A stretch of 25,528 nt of DNA from CAYJAD01 sp964368075 (GTDB lineage Bacteria; Desulfobacterota; Desulfovibrionia; Desulfovibrionales; Desulfovibrionaceae). Below the pieces are notes generated by a model, which saw nothing but the letters and a program-made list of their open reading frames with translations, did not search any database and had not been told where the DNA came from. The stretch's first letter is position 1, and each line of letters begins with the position of its first letter. The stretch spans positions 1 to 25,528 of the forward strand of contig CAYJAD010000032.1 of the NCBI GenBank assembly GCA_964368075.1, read 5' to 3'. The translations under genes and the position numbers were made by a program. Shown piece by piece: positions 1 to 6,460 of the stretch.

Positions 1-80
1 ATATAACCGTAGAAAAACATACCAAGGCTTACTGCCCCCTTCTTTGGTGAAGACCATTCATAACACACAAGGGAGAAATA

Positions 81-124
81 CACAGAAAAAGGGAGAAAAG
101 CAAATAGGCTTGCTTTTCTCCCTT
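81..124 (-). terminator. Intrinsic terminator of tRNA-Arg
   Basis: A perfect 14-bp inverted repeat (arms 89-102 and 111-124, loop of 8) is followed on the minus strand by a run of five T. It lies 44 bases past the 3' end of the minus-strand tRNA-Arg, so it fits as that transcript's Rho-independent terminator. The plus strand has only a short T run after the stem, so it could work weakly in that direction too. Confidence 0.8.
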
Positions 125-167
125 CATTTTGTAAGTCTTGATTTTTAAAGAAAAATCTTGATTTTAT

Positions 168-244
168 TGGTGCTCCCGGCGTGAATCGAACACACGGCCT
201 ACCGCTTAGGAGGCGGTCGCTCTATCCAACTGAGCTACGGGAGC
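168..244 (-). tRNA. tRNA-Arg (anticodon CCT)
   Basis: Read on the minus strand, a full cloverleaf folds. The acceptor stem is GCTCCCG paired with CGGGAGC, and the D arm begins TAGCTCAGTTGG. The anticodon stem ACCGC/GCGGT encloses the loop CTCCTAA with anticodon CCT. The T loop region GTTCGATTC is present. The 3' CCA is encoded (168-170). Anticodon CCT reads AGG, so this is an arginine tRNA. It appears to be a single-gene transcript, with a promoter just upstream and a terminator at 81-124. Confidence 0.95.
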
Positions 245-257
245 ACACAGTACGCAT

Positions 258-286
258 GTCATAAAGAATTATTGCTCAAGGCGCAA
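258..286 (-). promoter_or_regulatory. Putative sigma-70 promoter of tRNA-Arg
   Basis: On the minus strand TTGCGC (281-286) and TATGAC (258-263) are separated by exactly 17 bases, and the -10 element lies 13 bases before the mature tRNA 5' end. Spacing and position fit a stable-RNA promoter; the hexamers are imperfect, so this is inference from sequence only. Confidence 0.45.
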
Positions 287-440
287 GATAAAAATGCGTT
301 ATACTGCTATATTGTTTTAATAACAACAAAGACCAGTGAATTCCCTTTTTAATTTATCCATGAAACAGTCATGAAAACCATCTAAATATGCGATACTTGG
401 CAAAGAATCAACTTGCTTATATAAAACTAATTTTCTTTTT

Positions 441-791
441 TTACTCTACACACGCAGGGTTTGTTAAAACAAATCTTTCATCAGCATTTTTTTCACCCCA
501 CTCGCACATAAGCTCAAGGATGGGCATAAGTGTTAAGCCTTTATCAGTAATCGAATATTCCACACGAGGCGGGATTTCGCTAAAGCTTTGCCGTAAAATT
601 AAACCATCCGCTTCTAATTCTCTCAATTGATTCGTTAAAGTTTTTTGTGAAATTCCTTTAACCTCTTTCATAAGGTCTTTAAAACGCCTTGTACCATCTT
701 CTGCAAGCATATATAAAATCAATGGTTTACATTTCCCGCCTATCATTTTAAGGGTAACTTCTATTTCTGATGCCACCACTATTTTATCCAT
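441..791 (-). CDS. HxlR-family winged-helix transcriptional regulator
   Basis: This 116-residue protein is a single HxlR (DUF24) winged helix. The recognition-helix region is KGISQKTLTNQLRELEADGL (about residues 45-64), followed by the wing PPRVEYSITDKG. HxlR proteins are dimeric repressors or activators that often sense quinones, aldehydes or other electrophiles. The start is supported by AAGGAAGG upstream of the ATG. It is divergent from the hydrolase-SDR pair at 1003-2764, and palindromes in the shared promoter region suggest it controls both itself and that pair. The family-typical GGKWKPLIL motif reads GGKCKPLIL here, so a Trp is replaced by Cys21. The inducer and exact targets cannot be read from the sequence. 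Confidence 0.92.
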   Translation of the reverse strand: MDKIVVASEIEVTLKMIGGKCKPLILYMLAEDGTRRFKDLMKEVKGISQKTLTNQLRELEADGLILRQSFSEIPPRVEYSITDKGLTLMPILELMCEWGEKNADERFVLTNPACVE

Positions 792-842
792 TAGTCACCT
801 TCCTTTCACTAAGAGAAAATAATGTGCCGTATTGACTAGCTT

Positions 843-893
843 TTGCTAATGAAATATAGAATACTTAAAATAGTAAATTATACTATAATAGTA
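843..893. promoter_or_regulatory. Divergent promoter with two palindromic operator candidates
   Basis: A plus-strand promoter candidate has TTGCTA (843-848), a 17-base spacer and TAAAAT (866-871). That -10 box sits inside the palindrome TACT-N6-AGTA (862-875). A second copy, TACT-N5-AGTA (881-893), is a perfect 6+1+6 palindrome. It also covers the likely minus-strand hxlR promoter region, with TATAAT-like sequence on both strands. Two copies about 19 bases apart in the shared intergenic space are what two bound HxlR dimers would need. The assignment to HxlR is inference. Confidence 0.5.
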
Positions 894-1002
894 AAAATAT
901 CAAGAAGAAGCTCATTTGCTATGAGTTTAAATCTTTATCAACTTTAGACCCATTGCTTGAGACATTGTAACTCTTTGATAACAAAGTAGGAGTTTATTAA
1001 CT

Positions 1003-2004
1003 ATGAGAAAAAAAATACTACAATTTCTTGTTTTAACTTTTTTATTTATAGCAGCACTTCCTGTAGCACATGCTGCACCTGTACCCCCCGGCGCAAGTGA
1101 CAAAGCAACTGTAGAAAAAGTACAGTTTAAGAATAGAATATCCATTAATATTGTAGGAGATTTGTATCTTCCCAAAAACATTGACACATCTAAAAAGCAT
1201 CCGGCCATTATTGTTGGGTATCCATTTGGAGGCAATAAAGAACAAACAGCGGGTTTGCATGCACAAAAACTTGCTGAGCTTGGTTTTACAGCCTTGGCTT
1301 TTGACGCTGCTTTTTATGGAGAAAGTGGTGGTATGCCACGCAATACCGAAATGCCTGATGTACGTGTGGAAGACTTTAGTGCCGCTGTAGATTTTTTAAG
1401 TAACCATGTGCTTATTGATAAAAATCGTATTGGCGTTTTGGGTATTTGCGGTGCCGGAGGCTATGCTATTGCTGCAGCAAAAATAGATCCGCGCATGAAA
1501 GCCATTGCTACAGTAAGCTTGGTTGATATGGGCGAACGTAATAGAAAACAAGGTTTTGCACGCACAGCAAAACTTACACCTGAAAAGCGTGCGGCACTGC
1601 TTAAAGCCATGGCAGAACAAAGAACAAAGGATTTTGTTGCTGATAAACCGCATTACATCAGTAATATTCCCACCAAGGGGCCTAATGAATTTTATGAGTA
1701 TTACCGAACTGCTCGCGGCGCACATCCTCGTGCAACGACGGATTATACCTTTGTAAGTAATGCAAGCTTACTCACTTTTTACCCCCTCATTGATATAGAA
1801 ACCATTGCACCACGTCCTTTGCTGTTTATTATGGGAGACAAGGCAAGCTCAGTATATTTTAGTGAAGAAGCTTATGCTAAAGCTGCTGCACCTAAAGAAT
1901 TATACATCATAAAGGATGCTATTCATACAGACCTTTATGATAACCCCACATTTATGAAAAATTCTATTCAAAAGCTTAAAGACTTTTTTGAAAAAAATCT
2001 TTAA
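1003..2004 (+). CDS. Exported alpha/beta hydrolase, dienelactone hydrolase-like
   Basis: The 333-residue protein begins with a classical Sec signal peptide (MRKK, a hydrophobic stretch, likely cleavage after AHA at residue 24), so it probably acts in the periplasm. The rest is an alpha/beta hydrolase of the YcjY/dienelactone hydrolase kind. The nucleophile elbow is GICGAGG with Cys149 where most hydrolases have Ser. Asp279 (MGDKASS) and His308 (DAIHTD) are placed to complete the triad. AGGAG at 988-992 sets the ATG. The SDR gene follows after 37 bases and is probably cotranscribed. The divergent HxlR gene suggests induction by a reactive compound. The substrate is not known. Confidence 0.82.
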   Translation: MRKKILQFLVLTFLFIAALPVAHAAPVPPGASDKATVEKVQFKNRISINIVGDLYLPKNIDTSKKHPAIIVGYPFGGNKEQTAGLHAQKLAELGFTALAFDAAFYGESGGMPRNTEMPDVRVEDFSAAVDFLSNHVLIDKNRIGVLGICGAGGYAIAAAKIDPRMKAIATVSLVDMGERNRKQGFARTAKLTPEKRAALLKAMAEQRTKDFVADKPHYISNIPTKGPNEFYEYYRTARGAHPRATTDYTFVSNASLLTFYPLIDIETIAPRPLLFIMGDKASSVYFSEEAYAKAAAPKELYIIKDAIHTDLYDNPTFMKNSIQKLKDFFEKNL

Positions 2005-2041
2005 TAAAAAAAACATTCTAACTTGAAATTTGGAGAAGATA

Positions 2042-2764
2042 ATGAAAAAACTTGTTGTTATTACTGGTGCAAGTTCCGGTTTTGGTAAAGTATTGGCAGA
2101 GCAATTTAGTGCAGCAGGCCATCCCCTACTCCTTCTTGCTCGTAGAGTTGAGCTTGTAGAAGCCATGAATTTACCAAATTCCATTTGCAAAAAAGTTGAC
2201 GTAACAAATAAGGCAGAATTTGAAAGTGCTGTTCGTCAAGCTGAAGAAAAATACAGTAAAACTGACCTGCTTATCAATAATGCTGGTGTCATGATGCTTG
2301 GTAGCCTAGAGGATCAAAACGCCTCTGAATGGAAAACCATGCTTGATACCAACGTACTTGGCGTTATGAACGGAATGCAAATTGTCATGGCTACCATGAA
2401 GGCGCAACAATGCGGTACAATCATTAATATATCTTCCATTGCCGGCGTAAAGGCTTTTGGTAACCATGCTGCTTATTGCGCTTCAAAATACGGTGTCGTT
2501 GGCCTTAGCGAAGTAGCCAGAGAAGAACTCGCCCCGCATAATGTTCGTGTTATTACTATTTGTCCCGGAGCTGTAGCCACAGAACTTTTAGAGCATACCA
2601 CAAATCCTGATATTATTAAGGGATATAAAGAATGGACAAATACCGTTGGTGCTACAAACATCAGCGCTGAAGATGTAGCCACAACAATCAAATTTGCGTA
2701 TGATATGCCACAAGGTGTTTGCTTAAGACACATTCAATTGGCCGATACCAAGCAAAACGTGTAA
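2042..2764 (+). CDS. SDR-family NAD(P)-dependent oxidoreductase
   Basis: This is a classical short-chain dehydrogenase/reductase of 240 residues. The nucleotide-binding motif is TGASSGFG (8-15), followed by NNAG (79-82), Asn104, Ser132 in NISSIAG, and Tyr145-x3-Lys149. An in-frame TTG at 2030 would extend it by four residues, but it overlaps the GGAG ribosome-binding site (2032-2035). The ATG at 2042, six bases after that site, is therefore chosen. It is the second gene of the hydrolase-SDR pair and ends at a hairpin terminator shared with convergent galE. ARR after the second strand suggests NADP(H) preference, which is inference. The substrate is unknown. Confidence 0.9.
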   Translation: MKKLVVITGASSGFGKVLAEQFSAAGHPLLLLARRVELVEAMNLPNSICKKVDVTNKAEFESAVRQAEEKYSKTDLLINNAGVMMLGSLEDQNASEWKTMLDTNVLGVMNGMQIVMATMKAQQCGTIINISSIAGVKAFGNHAAYCASKYGVVGLSEVAREELAPHNVRVITICPGAVATELLEHTTNPDIIKGYKEWTNTVGATNISAEDVATTIKFAYDMPQGVCLRHIQLADTKQNV

Positions 2765-2780
2765 CTTAACAGACTAGAAA

Positions 2781-2938
2781 CCTCTGCACAATTCTTTTTG
2801 CATATGCTTTAATTGAAGCGTTTTGAGGAACTGGGGGAGTTTGAAGGGGGAAGGGAAACTTTTTTGGGCTTTGGCAAAAGTTCCCCTCCCCCCCTCAACA
2901 GGCTACTTAAAAACCTTATGCAATAAATTGTGCAGAGG
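2781..2938. repeat. Inverted repeat flanking the SDR/galE hairpin
   Basis: CCTCTGCACAATT (2781-2793) and AATTGTGCAGAGG (2926-2938) form a perfect 13-bp inverted repeat, with a further TATGCA-like match just inside each arm. Between them lies the G-rich hairpin at 2846-2894, so the unit is a nested palindrome. The right arm lies inside galE and encodes the GalE tail TSAQFIA. The left arm, read on the plus strand, also encodes TSAQF. Related copies occur at 13948-13973 and about 17239-17296. Confidence 0.7.
2846..2894. terminator. G-rich hairpin terminator between convergent SDR and galE
   Basis: Arms of 18 bases pair at 16 positions: a G-rich 5' arm ending in CTTTT, a 12-base loop, and AAAAG then a C-rich 3' arm. 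The T tract is inside the stem near the loop rather than after it. TTGAGG (2823-2828) and CCTCAA (2893-2898) can extend the pairing. Being palindromic and placed between convergent stop codons, it can serve both strands. It belongs to the same family as the hairpins at 4089-4133, 22645-22691 and the window's right end. Confidence 0.65.
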
Positions 2939-3935
2939 TCTTAAATACGGTTTTTCGCTTTTCTTCCCACTGCCAAGCTGTGTGTAAAATAGCGTTTAAA
3001 CTTTCAAACTTTGGCTTCCAGCCCAATTCCTGACGTGCTTTTTGAGCATTACCCACCAAGGCTGGAGGATCACCGGCACGACGTGGAGCCTCTATCACGT
3101 GAATAGGCCTTCCGGTTACCTCTTCTGCTGTGCTTATAATTTCTCGCACCGAATAACCTTGCCCATTACCGAGGTTATACACTGTGCTTTTTTCTCCGGC
3201 CCACAGCCGCTCTAAAGCAAGTTTATGCGCCTCAGCCAAATCACATACATGAATATAGTCACGTATACATGTACCGTCTGGGGTAGGATAATCAGTACCG
3301 AAAATATGGATGCTCTTTTGTTCATCTTGAGCAGCCTGCAATACGAGAGGGATAAGATGTGTTTCCGGCTCATGCCATTCGCCAATGGAGATATTTTCTT
3401 CACTGGGCAAGGCGCCAGCGGCATTAAAATAGCGTAAAGCCGTATAAGGCATATCATAGGCTTTAGAAAAATCTTCCAACATCCATTCTATTATTAATTT
3501 GGTGCGTCCATAAGGATTTATGGGGTTTTGCACATTATCTTCCATAATGGGAAGTTTTTCAGATTCTCCATAAGTGGCGCATGTGGAAGAAAAAATAACA
3601 TTCTTTACATTATATTTTTTTGCTGTTTGTAACAACGTAAATGTCTTTGCCACATTATTTTCATAATATTTTAAAGGCTGCTCAACAGACTCCCCCACAT
3701 AGGCAAAGGCGGCAAAATGCATTATACCATCAATACTATACTTTTCAAAAATAGTAGACAGTACACGAGCATCACCCAAGTCACCAATCACGTGTTCACC
3801 AAATTGTAAAAACTCTTTATGCCCTGTAGAGAGGTCATCCAGTATTATGGGACAATAACCACTTCGCTCTAAATGTAAGGCAGTATGACTGCCAATATAT
3901 CCAGCTCCGCCAACAATAAGTACATTTTTTTTCAT
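2916..3935 (-). CDS. galE: UDP-glucose 4-epimerase
   Basis: GalE interconverts UDP-glucose and UDP-galactose with bound NAD, feeding cell-surface polysaccharide and lipopolysaccharide synthesis in the cytosol. The 339-residue protein has the Rossmann motif GGAGYIG (9-15), the Ser/Thr active-site region SSTCATYG (116-123), and catalytic Tyr142-x3-Lys146 in NPYGRTK. Length and motif order match the family throughout. It appears to be a single-gene unit, with hairpins on both sides and a promoter candidate just upstream. The last residues (TSAQFIA and stop) are encoded by a copy of a dispersed repeat, so the natural C-terminus may originally have been slightly different. Upstream of the ATG only a weak GAG-type ribosome site is visible. 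Confidence 0.95.
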   Translation of the reverse strand: MKKNVLIVGGAGYIGSHTALHLERSGYCPIILDDLSTGHKEFLQFGEHVIGDLGDARVLSTIFEKYSIDGIMHFAAFAYVGESVEQPLKYYENNVAKTFTLLQTAKKYNVKNVIFSSTCATYGESEKLPIMEDNVQNPINPYGRTKLIIEWMLEDFSKAYDMPYTALRYFNAAGALPSEENISIGEWHEPETHLIPLVLQAAQDEQKSIHIFGTDYPTPDGTCIRDYIHVCDLAEAHKLALERLWAGEKSTVYNLGNGQGYSVREIISTAEEVTGRPIHVIEAPRRAGDPPALVGNAQKARQELGWKPKFESLNAILHTAWQWEEKRKTVFKTSAQFIA

Positions 3936-3952
3936 ACGTAATTTTCACTCTT

Positions 3953-3981
3953 TATAATGAACATATCAAGTTTAGTTACAA
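3953..3981 (-). promoter_or_regulatory. galE: Putative galE promoter
   Basis: On the minus strand TTGTAA (3976-3981) and ATTATA (3953-3958) have a 17-base spacer and lie about 20 bases before the galE start. The hexamers are imperfect and no other evidence supports it. Confidence 0.3.
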
Positions 3982-4088
3982 TAGAGCACTTCTTAAAATT
4001 CAACTTTGCATTACATTATGCGGTATCTCTGCGTTAAAAGAGAATTTTTTGATTTTAAAAAAAGTGCCTTTGAGGGGAAAGAGGGTTT

Positions 4089-4133
4089 GGAGAAGAGAGC
4101 CTTTTTAGCACTAGCAAAAGGCGCCTCTCCTCC
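4089..4133. terminator. G-rich hairpin after the NlpC/P60 gene
   Basis: Arms 4089-4105 and 4116-4133 pair as GGAGAAGAGAGCCTTTT against its near-complement with one bulged base, around a 10-base loop. It starts 17 bases past the minus-strand lipoprotein stop codon and before galE, so it most likely ends the envelope-gene transcript. No T tract follows on the minus strand; the T/A block lies inside the stem, as in the sister hairpin at 2846-2894. Confidence 0.55.
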
Positions 4134-4149
4134 AATAAAAGACCTAAAC

Positions 4150-5502
4150 CTACGGCAATGTAGACATGCCACCTATGCGACGTAAGATAGTTTGATTATT
4201 ATAAAGATTTGGTAATTCTTTACCCGGTTCCATGGTTGTCACCACAGCGCGACCAATAACGTGACGATCATCATGTCCTGCGGGTTCGTTAACACGAACG
4301 CCCCACACATTATGGAACATCATGGGCTGATTTTTCTCATTACCCAGATAAAGACCTATATGCCCTGGCATCCAAATCATGGTCATGAAGGGTTTTCCCA
4401 TGCTTGCAATGGCGCGCAGTTTTCCTGCATCATCATAACCACTTAAAGGTGTTCTAGAAGCAGAATTATATTGTCCCTTAGAGTTACGTGGCATGGAAAT
4501 ACCAAAGGGGGTAAAAATATCTCTTAGGGAAGATGAGCAATCTCGGTTATTATGCACACCACCCCAACCATAGGTTTGCCCCATCATAATATTGCCCACT
4601 TGAGCAATATTTTGCGCGGTAAGACGCATGGGTATGGTAACAGCATCACCAGAGGAAATGGTGGTTTCTACAGCTTTTGCTACACCACCACCGCTGCCTT
4701 GAGGCACTAGAACTGTAAAGCTACCGGAACCAGCGCTCACTTGAGGGAAAGCAGCACCAATATAGGCTACGCCACCCACGCTGCTCAGAGCCACTCTATC
4801 ACGAATAAGCGCTGTAAGGGGCTTGCTTTGATACTGTTTCATGAAGCCAGCATCTACAAAAGCCACATCTTTCACTTGCACCCAACCACCGGCAATGGCG
4901 TTTTCTATGAAATACCACTGACCATCTCTGGACACTTGCGAAACATAAATGGGTAAACCGGGGGGCAATACTGCATATTGGAAATAGTCAAAGGGAGACG
5001 GCCCAGGATTAGGTGTAGGCTTGCTGTAGCGTGGTTGCATGGTAGGCATTTCACGCAAAGATGTTTGGCGCAAAATAACAGCAGGCTTTTGCACATTAGG
5101 ATAACTGGCTATGTTGGCATTATGCTTTAAAGAAGCCCATGCAGAGCTAGACCAACGCTGCACACCTTGATAGCCGCGTGCGCTGCCAAAGAGGGAGTTA
5201 AATACACGTTTGGAGTATCCTGCGCGGCTTTGTCCCCAAGGGGCATAGAAAATTCTTTTGAATTTTGCCACTTCAGCGGCATGTTCGCTGGCGGAAAGAA
5301 GCGGTGCCGATGAAGTTTTATTGGCATAGTAAGTAAGATCTTGCGGATAATTAAGCACGTCTGCCACCGGTTTATCGGGACCTACACCATACTTAGGTAC
5401 CGGAGTTGGTTTTAAGGTGCTTTTTTTATCACCACACCCGGCAAGAACAGAAAGGCATAAGCCCAGACATAGCCAATACGAAATTTTTTTAAATGTTTGC
5501 AT
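4150..5502 (-). CDS. SH3-domain NlpC/P60 cell-wall hydrolase lipoprotein
   Basis: A 450-residue lipoprotein: LAGC gives a lipobox with Cys23. The order is an N-terminal clip domain (about 45-130), two bacterial SH3 domains (about 140-215 and 225-290) and an NlpC/P60 peptidase (about 295-420). The catalytic residues visible are Cys322 (RDCSSS), His381 (GHIGLY) and probably His397. This is the architecture of the Desulfovibrio vulgaris gamma-D-glutamyl-L-diamino acid endopeptidase, which trims uncrosslinked stem peptides in peptidoglycan recycling; activity here is inferred from that family. GAGG upstream of the ATG supports the start. It is the last gene of a tight minus-strand run after MATE and DUF2156 genes and is followed by a hairpin terminator. 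Confidence 0.9.
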   Translation of the reverse strand: MQTFKKISYWLCLGLCLSVLAGCGDKKSTLKPTPVPKYGVGPDKPVADVLNYPQDLTYYANKTSSAPLLSASEHAAEVAKFKRIFYAPWGQSRAGYSKRVFNSLFGSARGYQGVQRWSSSAWASLKHNANIASYPNVQKPAVILRQTSLREMPTMQPRYSKPTPNPGPSPFDYFQYAVLPPGLPIYVSQVSRDGQWYFIENAIAGGWVQVKDVAFVDAGFMKQYQSKPLTALIRDRVALSSVGGVAYIGAAFPQVSAGSGSFTVLVPQGSGGGVAKAVETTISSGDAVTIPMRLTAQNIAQVGNIMMGQTYGWGGVHNNRDCSSSLRDIFTPFGISMPRNSKGQYNSASRTPLSGYDDAGKLRAIASMGKPFMTMIWMPGHIGLYLGNEKNQPMMFHNVWGVRVNEPAGHDDRHVIGRAVVTTMEPGKELPNLYNNQTILRRIGGMSTLP

Positions 5503-5539
5503 GCTGTCCTCTTACCTGCAGATACTCTTAACGCATCAT

Positions 5540-6436
5540 CTAAGCAGGCATAATGGTTAATGAATATTTTCGCAAAAAATCCACGGGCAAATAGCTCATT
5601 TTTGCTTGTCGCAGACCTTCTTCATCCAAATCTTGTTCTCTGTTGACGAGTTGGCATAGGGCACCGGCCCTTTGCACAAACATGGTGTTCATGGTTTGAT
5701 AAACCCCACGATACCCACAACGTCCTTTTTCAAAGTGTACACCTAAAGTGTTTCCAGCAACAACTTCACCCACACTGAAGGCTACTAAGTTGTCTTCCAC
5801 AAAAATAGCGCCACCGCGTAGCATGGGGAAATCGTCCCAATGAGATAGAACCATATTTATAGCTGTATTTTCTGCCTGTAATGATGGTGAGTTAGAGCAC
5901 TCATGCCATTTGCACCATTCATCTTGTAATGACAAAACAGCTTCAATAACGCTGCTATCTATATCTCTATAGTCCACATCACCATAATGTTTCTTGTAAG
6001 AATTCACATGATTACGTTTCTTATGATAACGATTGCCTGAAAGCTTAGCTAAGTCTTCTTGCGTATACAAATATTCCCATTGTCCACGACTTTCTTCTTT
6101 TACAATGCGTCCCGGCAATGCGGCCTCTAAAATTTGCACCAATTGCTCCGGAACACGGGTCAATTGTATCTCTTCTGTTCCTTGGAGCAAAGGCTCCGCC
6201 GCCCAGTCAACCTCATGCCAATTACCTATGGGAGCTCTATAGCTGGGCACGGTATGAATTTGCTTTGCGCCCTTTTGTATCCAACATAATTTCTCGCCAA
6301 AGGCGCAGTGGAAATCATAAAAATTTTGCCAACCCCACAGATTTACAAAGGTATAATCCATGGCTTGTTGTGGGCAAAGCTCCCAACAAGTAGTGTATCT
6401 ATTCAAATCATTTAAATCAAGCCGAGAAAACTGCAT
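5540..6436 (-). CDS. DUF2156 / phosphatidylglycerol lysyltransferase C-terminal-like protein
   Basis: This 298-residue protein matches the stand-alone DUF2156 (LPG_synthase_C, GNAT-like fold) family. Recognisable blocks are EYLYTQEDLAKLSGNRYHKKRNH in the middle (its core LSGNRYHKKRNH at about 151-162) and the closing block NREQDLDEEGLRQAKMSY. There are no membrane segments, unlike MprF, so it is a soluble aminoacyltransferase-like protein. Its acceptor is unknown; lipid or peptide aminoacylation is only an analogy. GAGG sits six bases before the ATG. It lies 24 bases after the MATE gene and 37 bases before the cell-wall hydrolase gene, which suggests a shared envelope role. Confidence 0.82.
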   Translation of the reverse strand: MQFSRLDLNDLNRYTTCWELCPQQAMDYTFVNLWGWQNFYDFHCAFGEKLCWIQKGAKQIHTVPSYRAPIGNWHEVDWAAEPLLQGTEEIQLTRVPEQLVQILEAALPGRIVKEESRGQWEYLYTQEDLAKLSGNRYHKKRNHVNSYKKHYGDVDYRDIDSSVIEAVLSLQDEWCKWHECSNSPSLQAENTAINMVLSHWDDFPMLRGGAIFVEDNLVAFSVGEVVAGNTLGVHFEKGRCGYRGVYQTMNTMFVQRAGALCQLVNREQDLDEEGLRQAKMSYLPVDFLRKYSLTIMPA

Positions 6437-6460
6437 ATATGCCTCAACATTAGTATCTTT

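Noticed and set aside
89..124. CRISPR or direct-repeat array at the left edge
   Set aside because: The repeated GGGAGAAA strings belong to one hairpin terminator and do not form spaced direct repeats.
168..2764. The AT-rich HxlR-hydrolase-SDR block as an island integrated at tRNA-Arg
   Set aside because: The tRNA 3' end points left, away from the block, no integrase is present, and no copy of the tRNA 3' end was seen to the right.
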